Below are positions 1 through 8,407 of a stretch of 60,234 nt of DNA, piece by piece (the stretch's first letter is position 1; each line of letters opens with the position of its first letter). Both the position numbers and the translations under genes were made by a program. The notes below the pieces were generated by a model. That model searched no databases, had not been told where the DNA came from, and saw only the letters and a program-made list of their open reading frames with translations. The stretch is from Actinospica acidithermotolerans (lineage in GTDB: Bacteria > Actinomycetota > Actinomycetes > Streptomycetales > Catenulisporaceae), in the NCBI RefSeq assembly GCF_018139625.1, contig NZ_JAGSOH010000033.1, forward strand, positions 1 through 60,234. Direction: 5' to 3'.

Positions 1-345
1 ATCGAGTTCGGGACGGGGGGCGACGCGGACTTCACTCCGGTCGAGCTGCTGCTTGCCGCCCTCGGCGGGTGCACGGCGATCGACGCCGACGTGGCGACGA
101 GCCGGCACGCGGAGCCGGTGCGGTTCAGCGTAGCCGTGCAGGGGGACAAGATCGCGGACGACGAGGGGAGCCGGATGGAGAATCTCGCCGTGACCTTCCA
201 CGTCGAGTTCCCGGCCGGGCCCGAGGGCGACCGGGCGCGGGCGATCCTGCCGCGCGCGGTGAAGCTCTCGCACGACCGGCTGTGCACCGTGAGCAGGACC
301 GTCGAGCGCGGTACCCCGGTGAGCTCGACCATCGCGGACGACTGA
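1..345 (+). CDS. OsmC/Ohr family protein (5' truncated by window edge)
   Basis: The reading frame is already open at base 1 and ends at TGA 343-345, so only the C-terminal 114 residues are visible. The segment TPVELLLAALGGCTAIDADV and the later KLSHDRLCTVSRT match the two conserved cysteine regions of OsmC-like proteins, which form small dimeric thiol peroxidases or osmotically induced proteins in the cytoplasm. The two cysteines (window residue 24 and the one in RLCTV) are the usual redox pair. The spacing suits the general OsmC family better than an Ohr subfamily call, but the N-terminus is missing, so the subfamily is open. The next gene starts about 120 bp downstream and looks unrelated. 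Confidence 0.8.
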   Translation: MEFGTGGDADFTPVELLLAALGGCTAIDADVATSRHAEPVRFSVAVQGDKIADDEGSRMENLAVTFHVEFPAGPEGDRARAILPRAVKLSHDRLCTVSRTVERGTPVSSTIADD

Positions 346-466
346 GGCTCCCGGGACGGCTCCCGCAACCCCGCACGTCAGCGCGCTGTCAGCCGTTCCC
401 CGGCGCTGATTCTCCGTATCAGCAGCTCGTCAGCCGGGTGTCAGAGGCGGCGTGCACAGTGGTCGC

Positions 467-1489
467 ATGAATACACGGAACCCATCCGAGGAGATCGCGA
501 TCCAGGTCGAGGGCCTGGTGAAGAGGTTCGGCGAGCAGACCGCCGTAGACCATGTCGACCTCGCGGTCCCCGCCGGGTCCGTCTTCGGCCTGCTGGGGCC
601 GAACGGGGCGGGGAAGACGACGATCGTCCGCATGCTCAGCACGCTGCTGCGGCCCGACGGGGGCACGGCGCGGGTCGCCGGGCTCGACGTGGTCGGGCAT
701 GCGCAGGCGGTGCGGCGGGTGATCGGGCTGACCGGGCAGTTCGCCGCGGTCGACGAGGCGCTGAGCGGCTACGAGAACGTCTACATGATCGGGCGGCTGC
801 TGGACATGCCGCGCAAGGAGGCGAGGCAGCGGGCGGAGGAGCTGCTCGCGGTCTTCGGGCTTGAGCAGGACGCCCGGAAGATCGCCAAGCAGTACTCCGG
901 CGGCATGCGGCGGCGGCTGGACCTGGCCGCTTCGCTGGTCGGGCGGCCGCGGGTGCTCTTCCTGGACGAGCCGACCACCGGGCTCGACCCGGCGCGGCGC
1001 AACGACCTGTGGGACATCGTGCGGGATCTGGCCGACGGCGGCACGACCGTGCTGCTGACCACGCAGTACATGGAGGAGGCCGAGGCGCTCGCGCAGGACA
1101 TCGCGGTGATGGACCACGGTCACTTCATCGCGCGCGGGACGGCCGACGAGCTCAAGGTGCGCATCGCGGGCCGCAGCATCCGGCTTCGGCCGGTCGTGGC
1201 GGCGGAGCTGTCGGCGCTGCGCGAGGTGCTGATGGACGTGCTGGGTGCGGCCGACGAGGTGGCGCCGGGCACGGTCGGCGGCCCGGTGTCCGAGGACGCG
1301 CAGGTAGCGCGGCTGCTGCAGTCGATCGCGGCACAGGGGATCGCGATCGCCGACATCAGCACCGTGACGGCCTCGCTCGACGAGGTCTTCCTCACCCTGA
1401 CCGAGAAGAAGGGCGGCGTCTCCGAGAAGACGTCCGTGCCCGAGCCGACGCACGACGACGACAGCAGCGCCCTGGAGGCAGCCCGATGA
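467..1489 (+). CDS. DrrA-like ABC transporter ATP-binding protein
   Basis: A 340-residue nucleotide-binding subunit of an ABC-2 type exporter, expected at the cytoplasmic face of the membrane. Visible motifs are Walker A GPNGAGKTT (about residues 44-52), signature YSGGMRRRLDLAA (from 143) and Walker B VLFLDEPTTGLDP (from 163). The C-terminal extension ending SLDEVFLTLTEKKGG is typical of the DrrA/daunorubicin-resistance subfamily. ATG 467 is chosen; an in-frame GTG at 452 is a plausible alternative because AGAGG at 443-447 lies just before it. The stop overlaps the permease start (ATGA at 1486-1489), so the two are translationally coupled. The substrate cannot be read from sequence; an antibiotic or lipid exporter is an inference. 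Confidence 0.93.
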   Translation: MNTRNPSEEIAIQVEGLVKRFGEQTAVDHVDLAVPAGSVFGLLGPNGAGKTTIVRMLSTLLRPDGGTARVAGLDVVGHAQAVRRVIGLTGQFAAVDEALSGYENVYMIGRLLDMPRKEARQRAEELLAVFGLEQDARKIAKQYSGGMRRRLDLAASLVGRPRVLFLDEPTTGLDPARRNDLWDIVRDLADGGTTVLLTTQYMEEAEALAQDIAVMDHGHFIARGTADELKVRIAGRSIRLRPVVAAELSALREVLMDVLGAADEVAPGTVGGPVSEDAQVARLLQSIAAQGIAIADISTVTASLDEVFLTLTEKKGGVSEKTSVPEPTHDDDSSALEAAR

Positions 1490-2307
1490 CCGCGATCACC
1501 AGCACTCTCGCGCCGAGCAACCTCAGCTCGCGCACCGGCCTCCGGGACACGCTGCGGCACACCGGCGCGCTGATCCGCCGCAATCTGCTCTCCACCAAGG
1601 CCACGCCGGAGGAGCTGCTCGACGTCACGTTCTTCCCGATCATCATGACCGTCATGTTCACGTACGTGTTCGGCGGCGGCCTGAAGTCGAGCACCGGCGG
1701 CGACTACATCGAGTACCTGATCCCGGGCATCTTCGTGCAGATGCTGTCCTTCGGCTCGATCGGCGTGGGCATCAAGCTCAACTCCGACTTCGACAAGGGC
1801 CTGATGGACCGCTTCCGCTCGCTGCCGATCGCCCGCGTGTCCGTGCTGAGCGCGCACCTGGTCTCCAGCGTGCTGCGGCTGCTGCTGGCCAGCCTGATCA
1901 CCTTCACGGTGGCGACCTGCCTGGGCTTCCGGGTGCACACGAACGTGTTCGAGTTCTTCGGCGGCATCGCGCTGCTGCTCGCGCTCGGCTTCGGCGTGTC
2001 CTGGCTCTCCGTCTACGTCGGCACGGTCGTGCGCAGCCCGCAGGCGGTGCAGGGCGTGCTCAACATCGCGCTGTTCCCGCTGATGTTCTGCTCCTCGATC
2101 TTCACCTCGGTGAGCACGATGCCGGGCTGGCTGCAGGCCTTCGCGAAGGTCAACCCGCTGACCACGGCGGCGGACTCGGCGCGGGCGCTGATGGTCGGCG
2201 GCCAGTTCACCGCCGGGCACGACGTCTGGATCACGCTGGCCTGGGCGGCGGGCATGAGCATCGTGTTCGCTCCGCTGGCCCTGCGCGCCTACAACCGTCA
2301 CATCTGA
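1486..2307 (+). CDS. ABC-2 type permease, DrrB-like
   Basis: A 273-residue integral membrane protein with about six hydrophobic segments and the ABC-2 signature region around DKGLMDRFRSLPIARVSVLSAHL, which is also seen in the other DrrB-like permease of this window (26167-27057). It is the membrane partner of the ATPase directly upstream; their genes share an ATGA overlap. The last 10 bp overlap the 3' end of the convergent regulator gene (2298-5297), so there is no room for a terminator between them. Confidence 0.92.
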   Translation: MTAITSTLAPSNLSSRTGLRDTLRHTGALIRRNLLSTKATPEELLDVTFFPIIMTVMFTYVFGGGLKSSTGGDYIEYLIPGIFVQMLSFGSIGVGIKLNSDFDKGLMDRFRSLPIARVSVLSAHLVSSVLRLLLASLITFTVATCLGFRVHTNVFEFFGGIALLLALGFGVSWLSVYVGTVVRSPQAVQGVLNIALFPLMFCSSIFTSVSTMPGWLQAFAKVNPLTTAADSARALMVGGQFTAGHDVWITLAWAAGMSIVFAPLALRAYNRHI

Positions 2308-5297
2308 GCGTCGTGATCCCGCCGGTTTCGCCACCACCAGCCCGGCGAGACGGCCGGGTCCACGGCGAAGACCTCGTGGCAGGTCTCGAGCACCGTGCCG
2401 GAGTCCACGGCGCGGCCTTCCGCGAAGGCCGCGCCGTACGCCTCCTCCCCCAGCGCGGCGCGCGCCGCGGCGATGCTCTCGGCGAGGTCGGGGGTGACTG
2501 ACGGCGGCAGCTCGCGGCCGCGCACGACGGCGTAGAGCCCGTGCAGCCAGGCCGCCCGGCGCCAGTTGCCCTCGGCCACCTCCAACGCCGCCTTCGCCTC
2601 GATCACCGCGCCGATGTCCGGCCGGTCGTAGTGGAAGGCGACGGCGTACTCGAAGGCCTCCCTGAGCAGCCGCGCGGTCTCCCGGAGGTCGCCGCGGGCC
2701 AGCGTGATCCAGGCCCGCTGCGTGGACAGCAGCGCCAGCACCGGCGTCAGGAACGTCCGTCCGGCGACGCGGCCGAGCTCGTCCAGCCAGGCCTGCGCCT
2801 CGTCGAGCCGGCCGTCCCGGCGGGCGCGGACGCACTCGGCGGTCATCAGGTAGATCTTGGCGTGGCTCTCCGGACGGTTCCGGGAGATCTCATGCGCCTG
2901 CGCGAGGGTGCGGGCCGCGCTCTCCTTCTCACCCAGGCTCTCGTACTCGTTGACCGCCATCAGCAGCAGCATCACCTCGTCGGTCGACGAGCCGATCAGC
3001 CGGGTCGCGGGCAGCACGTCCTCGATCGCGGCCAGCGCCTCGCGGTGGGCGCCGCGCTGGCTCTCCAGCAGGGCCACGGTCTGCCCGCAGTTGGCGATGC
3101 CCCACTGGTCGCCGAGCTGCACGAAGCTGGCCAGCGCCTGCGCGGTCAGCACCTCGGCCCGCTCCGGGTCCTCCATGCTGATCTTGGCGTTGAGCATGCG
3201 GACGGCGGCCAGGCCCCATTCGTCGCCGCGCTCGGCCAGCCGCGCGTATTCGCGCTCGAACGCGTCCTCGATCCGCTCCGGCTCGGTGTAGAGCGCGGTG
3301 GCGATCTCGGCCAGCGAGTAGAGCGCGTCGCGCCACTCCCCCGCGCGGGCCAGGTCCCGCGCCCGATGCAGGTGCGCGGACGCCTCCTCCAGGCTGACCC
3401 CGCGCTCGAACGCGTAGAGGGCATCGAATGTCAGGACCCGCAGTAACCCGGCGTCCCGCGGCACGCCGAGCCGCTCGGCCAGCTCCAGCGCCTTCGGGAC
3501 GCGGTGCCGGTCGAACTGCTTGCCGCGCATCGTGCCGTACCAGGACAGGCCGGCGCACAGCCGCAGCGCGCAGGCCGCGTCGTCCGTGCGGATCGCCCAT
3601 TCGAGCGCCGCGCGCAGGTTGTCCTCGGCCGCGTCCAGCCGGTAGATCCACTCCACCTGGCCGGGGCCGCGCAGCAGCGGATCGGCGCGTTCGGCCAGGT
3701 CGGCGAAGTAGTTCGCGTGCCGGGTGCGGACCTGCTTCTCGCGGCCCTGCTCGGCCAGCCGTTCCAGGGCGTACTCGCGGATGGTCTCCAGCAGCCGGTA
3801 GCGCATGCCGTGGTCGCCGCCCGCCGGGGCGACGGCCGGCTCGGCCAGCACCAGCGACTTGGAGACGAGCCGGTCGATCAGGTCCAGCACGTCCAGCGCG
3901 TCCAGACCGGAGACCCCCTCCAGGTCCTCCAAGGCTGCGCCGCCCGCGAAGGCCCCGCAGACCGCGAGCAGCTCGCGCTCGCGGGCGCTGAGCAGCTCCC
4001 AGCTCCAGTCGACCACGGCGCGCAGCGTCTGCTGCCGGGGCAGCGCGGTGCGCGCGCCGGTGGTCAGCAGCCGGAACCGGTCGTCGAGCCGGCCGGCGAC
4101 CTGGCGCGGGGTCAGCACGTTGAAGCGCGCGGCGGCCAGCTCCAGGGCGAGCGGGATGCCGTCGAGGCGGCGGCAGATCTCGGCCAGCGCGGCGCCGTCC
4201 TCGCCGGCCGCGCCGAGCCCCGGGCGCACCGCGCGGCCGCGCTCCAGCAGCAGCTGCATCGCGGAGTACGAGGCGAGCCGGTCCCCGGCGGAGTCCGGCG
4301 GCGGCACGGCCAGCGGGGCGACCGGCAGCCGCTGCTCGCCGGGCACGCCGAGCGGCTCGCGGCTGGTGGCCAGGATCGTCACCCGCGGGCAGGCGGCGAG
4401 GATCTTCGCGGCGAGCCCGGCGGCGGCGTCGATCACGTGCTCGCAGTTGTCCAGCACGAGCAGCGCGGGGCGGTCGCCGAGCGCGTCGAGCAGCCGGGCC
4501 GCGTCGTCCAGCTCCGCGGCGAGCCTGGCCCGCTCGGCCGTGTTGATCATGTTGTCCCGGCCGCCGACGGCCGCGTACACCTCCGCGTCCACGGCCTGCG
4601 CGGAGACGGGGGCGAGCTCGGCCACGTGCGCGACCTCCCGCGCGGCGGCGACGGCCCTGGCCAGCGAGGTCTTGCCGGAGCCGCCGGCGCCGGTGAGGGT
4701 GAGCAGCCGGGTGCGGCCGAGCCGGTCCTGGATCTCGCCGAGGACGGCGTCCCGCCCGATCAGCCGGTGCACGATGGGCAGCGCGGGGGCCGGCGGCGGC
4801 AGCGGGTCGGCGGGAGCCGGCGGGGCCTGGCCGGCGAGCAGGCTCAGCCGCGCGCACTCGGTCTCGATGACGCGGGCGAGGCCGGCCAGGTCGGGCACGT
4901 CGGCGAACTCGGCGAGGGGCTCCGGACCGGCCAGGGCGAGCGCCTCGCGCGCGCTCTGCGGGCTGCCGAGCTCGGCGAGCCGCTCGAAGCGGCAGAGGTC
5001 GACGCGCTCCGGGTCGACGTCGAGGACGTAGCCGGTCGGCCGCGAGGCGACGGTCTCCGCGCCGACCACCCGGCGCAGCCGCGAGATCAGCGCCTGCAGC
5101 GCGTTGGCGCTCGGCGGCTCGCCGTTCCACAGCTGGTCGGCCAGGTACTCGGCCCGCCGGACCTCGCCCGGGGCCACGGCCAGCAGGGCGAGCAGCGCGC
5201 GCAGCCGGAAGCCGGTGATCTCCACGGACTCGCCGTCCCGGAGCACCGCGGCTCCGCGCAGCACCGAGACACCCGTGACCAGACCCATGCGGCCCAT
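2298..5297 (-). CDS. AfsR/SARP-like STAND transcriptional regulator with short BTAD region
   Basis: A 999-residue cytoplasmic regulator. An OmpR-type winged helix occupies residues about 10-95 (WNGEPPSANALQALISRLRR). BTAD-like sequence from 95 to 155 is only about 60 residues instead of the usual roughly 145. A P-loop NTPase follows: VHRLIGRD, Walker A GAGGSGKTSL at 203-212, Walker B ALLVLDNCEHVI and the TSREPLGVPGEQRL sensor segment. The C-terminal half is helical and TPR-like. Known relatives (AfsR, DnrI-like regulators, LuxR-type ATPases) activate secondary-metabolite or surface genes. No C-terminal LuxR HTH is visible. ATG 5297 is used; ATG 5288 is possible. It follows rmlA-rmlC and the small membrane gene on the same strand with a 30-nt gap, so readthrough from them is possible. 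Confidence 0.88.
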   Translation of the reverse strand: MGRMGLVTGVSVLRGAAVLRDGESVEITGFRLRALLALLAVAPGEVRRAEYLADQLWNGEPPSANALQALISRLRRVVGAETVASRPTGYVLDVDPERVDLCRFERLAELGSPQSAREALALAGPEPLAEFADVPDLAGLARVIETECARLSLLAGQAPPAPADPLPPPAPALPIVHRLIGRDAVLGEIQDRLGRTRLLTLTGAGGSGKTSLARAVAAAREVAHVAELAPVSAQAVDAEVYAAVGGRDNMINTAERARLAAELDDAARLLDALGDRPALLVLDNCEHVIDAAAGLAAKILAACPRVTILATSREPLGVPGEQRLPVAPLAVPPPDSAGDRLASYSAMQLLLERGRAVRPGLGAAGEDGAALAEICRRLDGIPLALELAAARFNVLTPRQVAGRLDDRFRLLTTGARTALPRQQTLRAVVDWSWELLSARERELLAVCGAFAGGAALEDLEGVSGLDALDVLDLIDRLVSKSLVLAEPAVAPAGGDHGMRYRLLETIREYALERLAEQGREKQVRTRHANYFADLAERADPLLRGPGQVEWIYRLDAAEDNLRAALEWAIRTDDAACALRLCAGLSWYGTMRGKQFDRHRVPKALELAERLGVPRDAGLLRVLTFDALYAFERGVSLEEASAHLHRARDLARAGEWRDALYSLAEIATALYTEPERIEDAFEREYARLAERGDEWGLAAVRMLNAKISMEDPERAEVLTAQALASFVQLGDQWGIANCGQTVALLESQRGAHREALAAIEDVLPATRLIGSSTDEVMLLLMAVNEYESLGEKESAARTLAQAHEISRNRPESHAKIYLMTAECVRARRDGRLDEAQAWLDELGRVAGRTFLTPVLALLSTQRAWITLARGDLRETARLLREAFEYAVAFHYDRPDIGAVIEAKAALEVAEGNWRRAAWLHGLYAVVRGRELPPSVTPDLAESIAAARAALGEEAYGAAFAEGRAVDSGTVLETCHEVFAVDPAVSPGWWWRNRRDHDAQM

Positions 5298-5327
5298 TGT
5301 CGCGTATCGGGCCGCGCGCCGGTGCGG

Positions 5328-5558
5328 CTATTTCTGCTGCGCGGGCACCGCGGGGGCGTCGGCGGACTCCTCGGAGTCCGCGTCCTGCCCGGTCGCCTTG
5401 GCCTGCTCGTCCCGGTACTCGGCGTCCAGCTTGGTCAGGTGCTTGCCCATGTTGCGGCACAGCAGCCAGACCGCCACACCGAGGATGCAGACGATGATGA
5501 ACCCGAGCAGGCCCGGGGAGACCTGGTTCGGGTTGAGACTGATGGCCACGCCGCTCAT
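5328..5558 (-). CDS. Small single-span membrane protein, unknown function
   Basis: A 76-residue protein with one hydrophobic segment (about residues 16-33, LLGFIIVCILGVAVWLLC) followed by a charged tail rich in Asp, Glu, Ala and Gln. The start is well supported: AAGGAG lies 7 nt before ATG 5558. It lies 14 bp downstream of rmlC on the same strand, so it is probably co-transcribed with rmlA-rmlC. Small proteins with the same PGLLGF-hydrophobic-RxMxKHL pattern are widespread in actinomycetes (recalled, not searched). No catalytic residues are apparent. A role in the membrane organisation of polysaccharide synthesis would be pure inference from position. Confidence 0.8.
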   Translation of the reverse strand: MSGVAISLNPNQVSPGLLGFIIVCILGVAVWLLCRNMGKHLTKLDAEYRDEQAKATGQDADSEESADAPAVPAQQK

Positions 5559-5572
5559 GGAAACCGCTCCTT

Positions 5573-6169
5573 CTAGCCGTTCAATGAGGAAGTGTAAGCG
5601 ACGCAGTCGGCGTACCTGGGCAGCAGGTCCGACTTCAGCGCCTCCTCGAGCGAGGGGGCCGCCTCGTCCTTGGCGGACAGGATCGGCACCTCGGCCGGCC
5701 AGTCGATGCCGAGGTCCGGGTCCAGCGGGTGGATGCCGTGCTCGGCGGACGGGTTGTAGGTCTCGCTCACGCAGTAGTGCAGCGTCGCGTCGTCGGTCAG
5801 CGCGACGAAGCCGTGGCCGAGGCCCTCGGACAGGTAGACCGAGCGCCGGTCGACGTCGTCGAGCTGGACGAACTCCCACGCGCCGAAGCTCTCCGAGCCC
5901 ACCCGCAGGTCCACGATCACGTCCAGCACGGCGCCGCGGACGCAGGAGACGTACTTGGCCTGCGACGGCGGGACGTCGGCGAAGTGGATGCCGCGCACCA
6001 CGTCCTTGGCCGAGACCGAGAGGTTGCCCTGGGCCAGCCGCAGCGGGTGGCCGACCGCCTCGGCGAGCTTGTCGTGCCGGTACCACTCCAGGAACAGCCC
6101 GCGCTGGTCGCCGAACTGCTGCGGCAGGATCTCCCACGCGCCCTCGATGGACAGCGGCGTGATCTTCAC
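5573..6169 (-). CDS. rmlC: dTDP-4-dehydrorhamnose 3,5-epimerase
   Basis: A 198-residue cupin of usual RmlC length, converting dTDP-4-keto-6-deoxyglucose to dTDP-4-keto-L-rhamnose in the cytoplasm. Recognised segments are QRGLFLEWYRHDKL, VVRGIHFADVPPSQAKYVSC (catalytic His region), VDLRVGSESFG, SEGLGHGFVALTDDA and YNPSAEHGIHPLDPDLGIDW. It starts 4 bp after the stop of rmlA on the same strand, so the two form one operon. The partner enzymes RmlB and RmlD are encoded 15 kb away at the other end of the surface-polysaccharide locus. Confidence 0.95.
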   Translation of the reverse strand: MKITPLSIEGAWEILPQQFGDQRGLFLEWYRHDKLAEAVGHPLRLAQGNLSVSAKDVVRGIHFADVPPSQAKYVSCVRGAVLDVIVDLRVGSESFGAWEFVQLDDVDRRSVYLSEGLGHGFVALTDDATLHYCVSETYNPSAEHGIHPLDPDLGIDWPAEVPILSAKDEAAPSLEEALKSDLLPRYADCVAYTSSLNG

Positions 6170-6173
6170 GTGT

Positions 6174-7046
6174 CTAGTTTCCTTCGGAATCGAGCAGGTT
6201 CAGCAGGTAGTCGCCGTAGCCGGACTTCAGCAGCGGCTGGGCGAGCTCGTACAGGCGCTCGTCGCTGAGGAACCCGGCGCGCCAGGCGACCTCCTCGACG
6301 CAGCCGATCTTCAGGCCCTGGCGCTCCTCGATCACCCGCACGTACTCCGAGGCCTGCACCAGCGAGACGAAGGTGCCGGTGTCCAGCCAGGCCGTGCCGC
6401 GGTCGAGCACCGAGACGGTGAGCCGGCCGGCCTTCAGGTAGGTCTCGTTGACGGTGGTGATCTCCAGCTCGCCGCGGGCGCTGGGCTTGAGGTCGCGGGC
6501 GATCTCGACGACGGAGTTGTCGTAGAAGTACAGGCCGGGCACGGCGAAGCGGGACTTCGGCTTGGCGGGCTTCTCCTCGATGGAGATCGCGTGGCCGTCC
6601 TCGTCGAACTCGACGACGCCGTAAGCGGTGGGGTCGGCGACCTGGTAGGCGTAGACGAGGCCGCCGTCGATCTCGGTGTTGGCGCGCAGCTGCGTGCCGA
6701 GGCCGACGCCGTGGAAGATGTTGTCGCCGAGCACCAGCGCGACCCGGTCGTCGCCGATGAAGTCGGCGCCGAGCACGAAGGCCTGGGCCAGCCCGTCGGG
6801 GCTGGGCTGCACCGTGTACTCGAGGTTTATCCCGAACTGCGAGCCGTCGCCGAGCAGCCGCTGGAACGCGGACTGGTCCTCCGGGGTCGTGATGATCAGG
6901 ATGTCCCTGATCCCGGCCATCACGAGGGTGGAGAGCGGGTAGTAGATCATCGGCTTGTCGAAGACCGGCATCAGCTGCTTCGAGATCGCCTTGGTGATCG
7001 GCCACAGCCGCGAGCCGGTACCCCCGGCCAGGATGATTCCGCGCAT
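6174..7046 (-). CDS. rmlA: Glucose-1-phosphate thymidylyltransferase
   Basis: A 290-residue nucleotidyltransferase making dTDP-glucose, the first step of dTDP-L-rhamnose synthesis. The N-terminus [19 protein letters not shown] with [20 protein letters not shown] is diagnostic, followed by EKPAKPKS and the C-terminal [13 protein letters not shown] region. ATG 7046 is chosen because it places the nucleotide-binding glycine loop at the very N-terminus as in the family, and because TACACT (7055-7060) lies 8 nt before it, fitting a leaderless transcript. It is first gene of the rmlA-rmlC-small membrane protein unit and divergent from the YchJ-like gene. Confidence 0.95.
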   Translation of the reverse strand: MRGIILAGGTGSRLWPITKAISKQLMPVFDKPMIYYPLSTLVMAGIRDILIITTPEDQSAFQRLLGDGSQFGINLEYTVQPSPDGLAQAFVLGADFIGDDRVALVLGDNIFHGVGLGTQLRANTEIDGGLVYAYQVADPTAYGVVEFDEDGHAISIEEKPAKPKSRFAVPGLYFYDNSVVEIARDLKPSARGELEITTVNETYLKAGRLTVSVLDRGTAWLDTGTFVSLVQASEYVRVIEERQGLKIGCVEEVAWRAGFLSDERLYELAQPLLKSGYGDYLLNLLDSEGN

Positions 7047-7054
7047 GGGCCGAC

Positions 7055-7060
7055 AGTGTA
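7055..7060 (-). promoter_or_regulatory. Predicted -10 of leaderless rmlA promoter
   Basis: TACACT on the minus strand, 8 nt upstream of the rmlA ATG. This is a good TANNNT -10 at the distance expected when transcription starts at or near the start codon. No convincing -35 is seen. Confidence 0.5.
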
Positions 7061-7098
7061 GCCCGCGCGGCTGAGTCCGAGGACGGCGCCCGGCGCGG

Positions 7099-7104
7099 GA
7101 GAAT
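7099..7104 (+). promoter_or_regulatory. Predicted -10 (GAGAAT) of the YchJ-like gene
   Basis: GAGAAT lies 6 nt before ATG 7111, the spacing of a leaderless start. The same hexamer at the same distance precedes the S9 peptidase gene (40254-40259, minus strand). A weak GGAG at 7105-7108 could instead act as a ribosome site. Confidence 0.35.
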
Positions 7105-7110
7105 GGAGCC

Positions 7111-7503
7111 ATGGCTGACAACGGCGCGCGACCCCGATGCCCCTGCGGCTCCGGCGAGATCTACGACCGCTGCTGCGGGCCCCTGCATTCGGGTGAGGCG
7201 CGGGCGGGGACGGCCGAGCAGCTGATGCGCTCGCGCTACAGCGCGTTCGCGACGGGCGACGCGGCGTACCTGCGGCGGTCCTGGCATTCGTCCACGCGCC
7301 CGAAGCGGCTGGAGCTGGACGAGGACACGCGGTGGATCCGGCTGGAGATCCTCGAGACCCGCGACGGCAGCCCGTTCCACACCTCGGGCACGGTGCGGTT
7401 CCGCGCGCATTACGTCGCGCCCGGCGCCGCCCCGGATTTCATGGAGGAGAACAGCGCCTTCGCCCGCGAGGACGGCGCCTGGGTGTACGTATCAGCGCTC
7501 TAA
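7111..7503 (+). CDS. YchJ/UPF0225-like protein with N-terminal SEC-C zinc motif
   Basis: A 130-residue protein. Residues 10-22 carry [13 protein letters not shown], the SEC-C type metal-binding motif (Cys10, Cys12, Cys21, Cys22), followed by the conserved segment [25 protein letters not shown] and an NTF2-like fold typical of YchJ proteins. The biochemical function of the family is not firmly known. It stands alone between divergent rmlA and a convergent glycosyltransferase gene whose stop codon overlaps its own (7500-7503). The link with polysaccharide synthesis is probably only positional. Confidence 0.88.
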   Translation: MADNGARPRCPCGSGEIYDRCCGPLHSGEARAGTAEQLMRSRYSAFATGDAAYLRRSWHSSTRPKRLELDEDTRWIRLEILETRDGSPFHTSGTVRFRAHYVAPGAAPDFMEENSAFAREDGAWVYVSAL

Positions 7504-8405
7504 CCGGCGGTGCCGTGGTACTCGGCGCCCGACGGGATGTACGCACCCGCCACGTGCCCTGTGACGCCGTCCCGCAGGCCCCTGAGGTAGGCGGGGACGT
7601 CCCGGCCGCGCTCGGGTTCGAAGAGCACGATGTAGCCGAACCAGCGCACCAGGAAGAGCGCGTTCGCCAGCGCCCACACCGGATTGCGGCGCACGTGCTC
7701 CTTGATCAGCACCACGCCGTTGCGGGTGTTCCAGTAGTGCCGCCACGCGGCCTGGTGACCGACCCGGATCTCCCGGCCCAGGAACCGGTGCACGCGCACG
7801 TCGCCGATCGAGTGCGGCATCTCCAGCGACAGGTCGCGCACGATGCGCACCCCGGCGCGCCGCATCCGCAGGCAGAAGTCCACGTCCACGTAGTCGACGA
7901 AGAAGTCCTCGCGGAAGCCGGGCACCCGGTCCAGGCACGAGCGGCGCACCAGCATGCCGGAGGTGATCACCAGGTCGCGGTCGTCCACCTGCTCGTGCCG
8001 CCGGTCGGCCATCGTCTCGTAGGTGCGGCCGGTGTCGGCGTCGACCGGGCTCGGCCCGACGATGCCGATGCCCGGGTCGCCGAGCACCTTGGCCAGACCC
8101 TCGATCATGCCGTCCGGGATGACCGAGTCCTGATCCAGCAGCAGCACCGCCTCGGCGTCGTCCGGCAGGTGCGCGATGCCGCGGTTGAGCCCGGCGGCCA
8201 GGCCGAGGTTGCGCCCGCCGCCGAGCACGGTGACCCGCGGATCGGCGAAGCCGCTCAGCGGGTCGGGCAGCTCGCCGCCGTCTGCCGGGAGCGGGGTGTT
8301 GTCGACGACGATGACCGACTCGCAGGCCCCGAGCGCCGACTCGACGACTGCGCGCAGCAGTTCGTCCGGGTGGTACGCCGTGACGATCGCGGTGATGCGC
8401 AGCAC
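7500..8405 (-). CDS. Family 2 glycosyltransferase (rhamnosyltransferase-like)
   Basis: A 301-residue GT-A fold enzyme. The N-terminus reads ITAIVTAYHPDELLRAVVES, the DXD-like metal site is LLLDQDSVIP, and the acceptor-domain signatures GFREDFFVDYVDVDFCLRMR and HYWNTRNGVVLIKEHVRR match dTDP-rhamnosyl transferases of the RfbF/WbbL type (family recollection). The start is GTG 8405; the preceding oxygenase stop is only 2 nt upstream, so the two are co-translated. It is the most diverged of three paralogues here (others 9322-10224 and 10224-11111). Donor and acceptor are not proven; dTDP-rhamnose is inferred from the flanking rml genes. Confidence 0.88.
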   Translation of the reverse strand: MLRITAIVTAYHPDELLRAVVESALGACESVIVVDNTPLPADGGELPDPLSGFADPRVTVLGGGRNLGLAAGLNRGIAHLPDDAEAVLLLDQDSVIPDGMIEGLAKVLGDPGIGIVGPSPVDADTGRTYETMADRRHEQVDDRDLVITSGMLVRRSCLDRVPGFREDFFVDYVDVDFCLRMRRAGVRIVRDLSLEMPHSIGDVRVHRFLGREIRVGHQAAWRHYWNTRNGVVLIKEHVRRNPVWALANALFLVRWFGYIVLFEPERGRDVPAYLRGLRDGVTGHVAGAYIPSGAEYHGTAG

Positions 8406-8407
8406 GC

